NCBI GenBank assembly: GCA_035610365.1
Contig: CM069436.1
Span: forward strand, 7,740,937-7,804,936
Direction of reading: 5' to 3'
Source: Aquatica leii
Taxonomy: Eukaryota > Arthropoda > Insecta > Coleoptera > Lampyridae
DNA length: 64,000 nucleotides
Part shown: positions 59,629 to 64,000 of the stretch, piece by piece
Layout of the letters: every line of letters begins with the position of its first letter
How positions within the stretch are numbered: position 1 is the stretch's first letter
Program-made: the position numbers and the translations under genes
Notes under the pieces: model-generated
Database searches by the model: none
Told to the model about the DNA's origin: nothing
What the model saw: only the letters and a program-made list of their open reading frames with translations

Positions 59629-62130
59629 TTACAGAGGAACCCTTCTGGCTTTTTGGTTGGCGAACTCATTTATGACATCTTCAAAAGACAGTGAATTTGT
59701 TAGATCTGACTCAATGTTTAAAACAGCCAAATTGTTTAGTTTTTCTTGCGTCATTTTAGAGCGATAAAAATTTTCAACTCTTCGCAAGCATGAAAAGGTC
59801 CGTTCTCCAGAACAGTTTGTTGCTGGGGTGCATAAACAGATCCGAAGAGCAATATCCATATTGGGATAAACACTCTACAGGTCTTCCTGTCGAATCCACT
59901 TCAACAACTTCAAGGGCGTTGTAAAATCTTTTTGGTCATTTATCTTGACATGCTCTCGAAAATTAATAAATTCTTCAATTAAATCTGCTTCAATATCTTC
60001 GGGGTACGAAGCTATTAATTTCTCGACGCTTTTTTTATGTCACTGAAGCTGCTGGAACTATTTGTATTTGTTAAAAAAGAAAATTTTTCATAAAAGTGAC
60101 AATACGCATTTCGTCGCTTCTGTAACTGAATGACCAAATTATCAATTATCACCAAAAATGTATTAATTCTTAAGTTGGTGCGTCCATCTATTTCAGCTTC
60201 TTCCGATCTCGATTCATCCGATAGAAGCTTTCGTTTCCGGTTTTTTGTATCTTTTTCGTAGTCTTTAATTTTTGACATTTCTTTGGCTTCAGTTTCAAAA
60301 TAATCAAAATTATCACGCGTTGTTTTGAAAAGAGTTATAAGAGAGTCGTATAAACTAACCACTGTCATCATATCAATTTCTACTGCCTGCAATTTAACGT
60401 TAGTAGCATTTAAACGATGACTAGCAAAGCTCCAAAATTTTGACAAAAATGCAGTTTCAAGCCGTTCCAATTTTAATCTAATACCTTTGGCTTCGCACTT
60501 TGTCTTAGATTTTTCCGCTTCATTATTTTCAATAGAACTTAATACAGAAAAAATTTCATGCCAGGACTGAGTTAAACTATGGCAAGCGTCAGCACGTCTT
60601 GACCATCGAGTTTGCGATACACTCTTCAGAGTACTTGAACCACCTGATTGGTTTTTTAAAGCTCGCGTAAGTTCAATTTCGTCCTGCAGCAATTTCCATC
60701 TTTTAGGAGAAGCGGAAAAAAAATTGTACAGTTCCTGCAGCAAATAAAAAAACCAGCATGCTTCTGTGCAACTCTCTGCTGCATATTCTCCAACTAAATT
60801 TAGAGAATGAGCAGAATACGGGATAAATTCCGAACGAGGCGAAACTTCTTTTATTCTAGCTTGCAAGCCTTTGTAGCAGCCAGACATATTTGAGGCATTG
60901 TCGTAAGATTGACCTCTGCAATTTAAAATGTCAATGTTGTGACTTTTGAGCGTAGTCTCTATGGCTTTAAACATATCGTCTCCTGTGTGTCCTGTGTTTG
61001 GAATAAATTGCACAAATCGTTCCACAGGTGAATTATCTTCTACATATCGAACAACTAACGTTAATTGATCGACATGCGAAATGTCGGGAGTAGAATCTGC
61101 TATTATTGAAAAATATTTCGCCGAACGTAACCGAGCCATTATGTCTTGGGTGACTTTTGTGGCCATTATTGTTATGACTTCGTTGCAGGTTGTGGAAGAC
61201 AGATAACTAACTCCGCCTGAACCCGAACCTTTATTGCCTTATTTTGATATATGTGAGGCTAAAAATGGATCGAATTCGGCAATGAGCTCAAGGCACATTA
61301 AATAATTGCCATTATGTGGCAAACCAAAATCTTTATCGCGTCCCCGAAACGCTAGACCACGTGAGGCTAACCATTTCACTACAGCAACAATTCGTAGCAA
61401 AACATTTTTCCAATAGCCTATCTCTTGTTGCAGCTGTTCTACCAATTTTTGGTCTACTCGACCACAAATACTGCCTCTTGTTTTTAACTGTAAAACAACA
61501 GATTTGTGACTATTGGAATTTTAGTGAGCCATTATTCGCGCCGATGCATTTTCCAATCGTTGAAACCTTCTTTAGTTCCAAATTGTGACGACGTATTGTT
61601 GAACAGAAGACATGGACCACAAAATACTCTCCCAGTTTTCGGCGAATAAACAAGCCAGCTGCGGGGCATTTTCTCTCCATTCAGCATACTTCGAAAGAAC
61701 AGAGATTTATTTAAATATCTAGTCACTCCGTCAAAAGTTCGTTTACTAGCCGAAAAGTCTCCATCTGAATTTTGTGAAAAACTATTCATTGCTACAAAAT
61801 CAATGGTTTGGTTGTTTATATCCCAATCCGCGGGGTCCGTAGTGAAAACGCCACTTGTAGAAGAGGCTAGTTCATTTCTGCACTCATAATTTGGAGTATT
61901 AACATCTTGGGTTATTTCAACAGGAGCAACTTCTAGAGACTGGGAAGAGTCAACCGGGGAAGCAGGAAAATCAGTTGTTGAAGTTTCAGATCCATGTGCT
62001 GTCTTATGCTCATTTAAGAGGAAAAACGAATCCAGTTTTCGTGTCGTACTTATGCTAAGTTATTTTTTTTCTTTTATTAATTTAGCAGATTTTCGAAATT
62101 CCGATCCACTAGGCTTCTTTCTTTTTGCTT
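59629..62130 (-). pseudogene. hAT transposase (TTF zinc finger, DUF4371, dimerisation), broken
   Basis: The product would be a transposase. On the minus strand the N-terminus near 62,125-62,060 reads KKPSGSEFRKSAKLIKEKK. After a frameshift come KLDSFFLLNEHK and a Ser/Thr-rich linker, then the TTF-type finger region from 61,789 (RSWLVYSPKTGRVFCGPCLL and GFNDWKMH), WLASRGLAFRGRDKDFG near 61,350, DUF4371 (60,015-61,166, with RGQSYDNASNMSGCYKGLQA), and the C-terminal dimerisation domain at 59,859-59,629 (NCSGERTFSCLRRVENFYRS and LNNLAVLNIESDL). Lesions are a frameshift near 62,060, a frameshift between 61,532 and 61,445, TAA near 61,239, and stops near 60,015 and 59,880. The 383-codon central frame is intact, so this copy is fairly young. 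Confidence 0.9.
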
Positions 62131-63200
62131 GCAAAAACGTAGTTTTAGAATATTTTTTTAAGTTTTACAACGGTTATAAGAAAAACAAAGTACACGGAAA
62201 ACAATCAGAAATATTTTATCATTAACTACGATATGCGAGAGAATATGTTTACATAGTATAGAACTACAGTATGTTAGTATATAACTATAGCACCGATATA
62301 TACATATTACAGTATCTTCTCGGATTAAGTTCACAAAAACAATTTTTTTTGATTTATAACTTTACAACAAAATATTAAAGCAATACAAACATCTGTTTTA
62401 TTTAAAGACGAGAAATCTATAATTAAAAGATAATATTAATAGTGTTCTAAAAATAAAAAATACAAAAAAGATTTGTTTTATTTTACTCAAAAATGTTAAA
62501 ATATGTATTTTTTGCCATTTTTTTTGTAAGAAAAAAATAACAAAAAATTCTGTAAACTTTTTTTTCCAATTTTAGAACATTCTGTCCTGTTATGAATAGT
62601 TTAGATTAAACAAAAAATGTTATTCCTTTGACGTTTTTTTTTTTAAATAAAAAATAAAAAAAATTTTTTTGTAAACGTAAATTTTGTGAAGTAAGTATTT
62701 GGATTTTAACGCATCACAAATAAAAAAAAATTAACTTGAACTTACCTTTAATGAACAATAGATGTGCACAACACAAAACAAAACACTATAAAATCTGTAT
62801 ATACTTATTGTCAACACACAACACACAGTTCACTCACTCGAGATGCTTGGTCTTTGGTTTCCAAGTAAAGAATGAAAATTCAAAGAAAAATCTGCAGAGT
62901 TTTTTATTTTATTGCGTTCGTCTTTGCGGCACCCAGACGTTGGGATTCCCAAATATTATGGTCAAAAATACTCTAAATTACAATGTCTGCATTAACCGAC
63001 AAAGAAATGGGTTGACAATAAAAAAATAATGATAACTTTCTCAAAGCAGGTCTAGAAGCTCATAAAGTCATAAATTAAGAGTTTTAGGTTCGACCAGATG
63101 TTACTTGGTTTATCAAATTCTTATACAATTTTCAATTTTATAATTTTATTCAGTTCTGCCAATTTCTTTGAACTTAAATGATGCCGCCCCTCTTTCTGAT
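62131..63200. other. 5' noncoding part of the hAT element
   Basis: The AT-rich stretch between the transposase start and the right terminus. The 97-codon ORF at 62,736-63,029 has no recognisable domain. Presumably it contains the element's promoter, but I cannot point to it. Confidence 0.45.
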
Positions 63201-63700
63201 GCCGCCCTAGGCACGTGCCTACTTTGCCTAATGCTAAATCCGTCCCTGGGTTTGAACAGTGTCAACGTTGTAAGTTTCCAAGTTTCGGTTACAACATTTG
63301 CATCCCTCTTTTCAAATTTTTACTTTTATTTTGAAAGTTTTAGTTTTAATAAATACGTTAATTTTCATTCTATTTTTTTAACCAAAATCTTCAGATTGTT
63401 AAAACTAAATTCTGTTAATTTTATTCGTTTTTTGTTTAAATTTTTTTTAAATTTATAAAATAAAATAACATTTTCTCTGTTTTTCTTCACTATTTATTTT
63501 CGGATTTCTTCAAATACACTTTGATTAATTTGATAAGAAAAAATTATAATCGATAACCGTTTTATTCACATTCCTTTTTTTAATTTCTTCACTTTACTTC
63601 AATTTTCTAGTCAATATAATTCAGTTATTTTTTTTTTTAATTATTCCTTTATTATCTATTTTAAGTTCTATGAGATGTTTTTCTTACTTTTTTCTTAAAC

Positions 63701-64000
63701 AAGTTTTTTGTCGACAAAACTAATTGTTTTTTTTTTTGCTCTATCTTTATTTTAAATTTTTCTTAAATAAACTACAACCTGTATAAAAAAAATTAGAAAC
63801 GATGGCATTTTTGTTTTTTTTCACTTTGGTTTCTTTACTTTTTCAAAATTTCTTATTTCTTATCTATAAATTTAAAAGTGCTCCAGTCTTATATTAAAAT
63901 TCTCAAAACAATTAAAAAAATCCTTAGTTTTGTGTCTAAACTTTTTATTGTTAGTTATCAACAATATTGAAGATCGACAAAGAGTAAATTTCAATGTAAA
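63701..64000. other. AT-rich noncoding end of the window
   Basis: Low-complexity T-rich sequence that still shows faint similarity to the 490-bp unit (AAATAAACTACAACCTG...AAACGATGGCATTTTT near 63,765-63,810). No gene is visible. Confidence 0.45.

Larger units (their letters stand above)
59440..63248 (-). mobile_element. hAT element (ZMYM1/DUF4371 type), 3.8 kb
   Basis: The left end AGGGACGGACTTGACTAT carries nearby GCCGCCCTAGGCAC, and the right end, read as reverse complement, is CAGGGACGGATTTAGCATTA with CCTAGGGCGGC further in. Such CAGGGACGGA ends are typical of this hAT group. The transposase is on the minus strand. The element sits in a 490-bp tandem unit. No clean 8-bp target duplication is visible (left AATTATTAAA-type, right GGTTTGAA), perhaps through decay or a small deletion. 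Confidence 0.8.
57380..63700. repeat. About 490-bp tandem repeat array, interrupted by hAT
   Basis: The block AATACACT(TTGA)CCAATTTGTTAAGAAA with TTATAATCGA recurs at about 57,868, 58,360, 59,208 and 63,510. The first interval is 492 bp; the last is 4,302 bp, or about 493 bp after subtracting the 3.8 kb hAT element. The interval 58,360-59,208 is about 356 bp longer and carries extra sequence (about 58,640-59,160). A second marker, GTTTGAAC.GTGTCAA..TTGTAA with TTTCCAAGTTT, recurs near 57,600, 58,085 and 63,250. Units are diverged. Confidence 0.75.

Noticed and set aside
1..64000. CRISPR arrays, operons, prophage or plasmid features, rRNA or tRNA genes
   Set aside because: None found. The sequence is eukaryotic with introns. 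The only tRNA-like signal is the B-box motif in the 448-bp repeat, which lacks a full cloverleaf.

Overview
The window looks like about 64 kb of an AT-rich insect nuclear genome. A beetle or another holometabolous insect is my guess, inferred from gene content and transposon types rather than proven. The evidence is one multi-exon gene with 51-57 nt introns, arthropod-type transposons (Tc1/mariner DD41D, hAT with a ZMYM1/DUF4371 transposase, R1-like and RTE-like LINEs, a gypsy-type protease fragment) and no operons or prokaryotic signals.

The only apparently intact host gene lies on the + strand. Its core promoter and a noncoding first exon are near 21,013-21,206, its coding exons run from 23,440 to 34,309, and its poly(A) signals are at 34,530 and 34,854. 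It encodes a secreted protein of about 3,007 residues with six cysteine-rich VWC-like modules separated by Thr/Glu/Lys-rich mucin-like spacers. I assign it to the insect extracellular-matrix protein tenectin. Two of its introns are in-frame and stop-free, so they hide inside one 8.8 kb ORF. Part of the spacer is a 15-unit, 60-bp coding minisatellite without a single indel.

The left flank (1-20,600) holds decayed repeats. A LINE with an ORF1 coiled coil and an APE endonuclease (minus strand, 1-2,640) is split by a second LINE 3' end (plus strand, about 1,803-2,472). A satellite of about 160-bp monomers (6,340-10,290) shows A-B-C higher-order order and is bracketed by two copies of a segment of about 240 bp. 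Two R1-like LINE relics lie at 13,000-17,000, and a possible THAP remnant near 17,800.

The right flank (34,900-64,000) is a layered transposon graveyard. It holds a gypsy protease fragment, two tandem dimers of a 448-bp repeat carrying a tRNA B-box-like motif, and a 2.17 kb DD41D mariner with long terminal inverted repeats inserted at TA into one dimer. A 174-bp insertion carrying a hammerhead-ribozyme-like fold sits in the other dimer. Further right are a diverged 710-bp tandem duplication, two hAT relics, RTE LINE pieces in both orientations, two more mariner relics (one split by a 175-bp hAT-type MITE with a perfect 8-bp target duplication), and a tandem array of about 490-bp units into which a 3.8 kb hAT element inserted.

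I see no convincing novel multi-gene system. The most unusual candidates are the hammerhead-bearing small element (36,642-36,815), the 448-bp dimer family, and the satellite with its bracketing duplicated segments.
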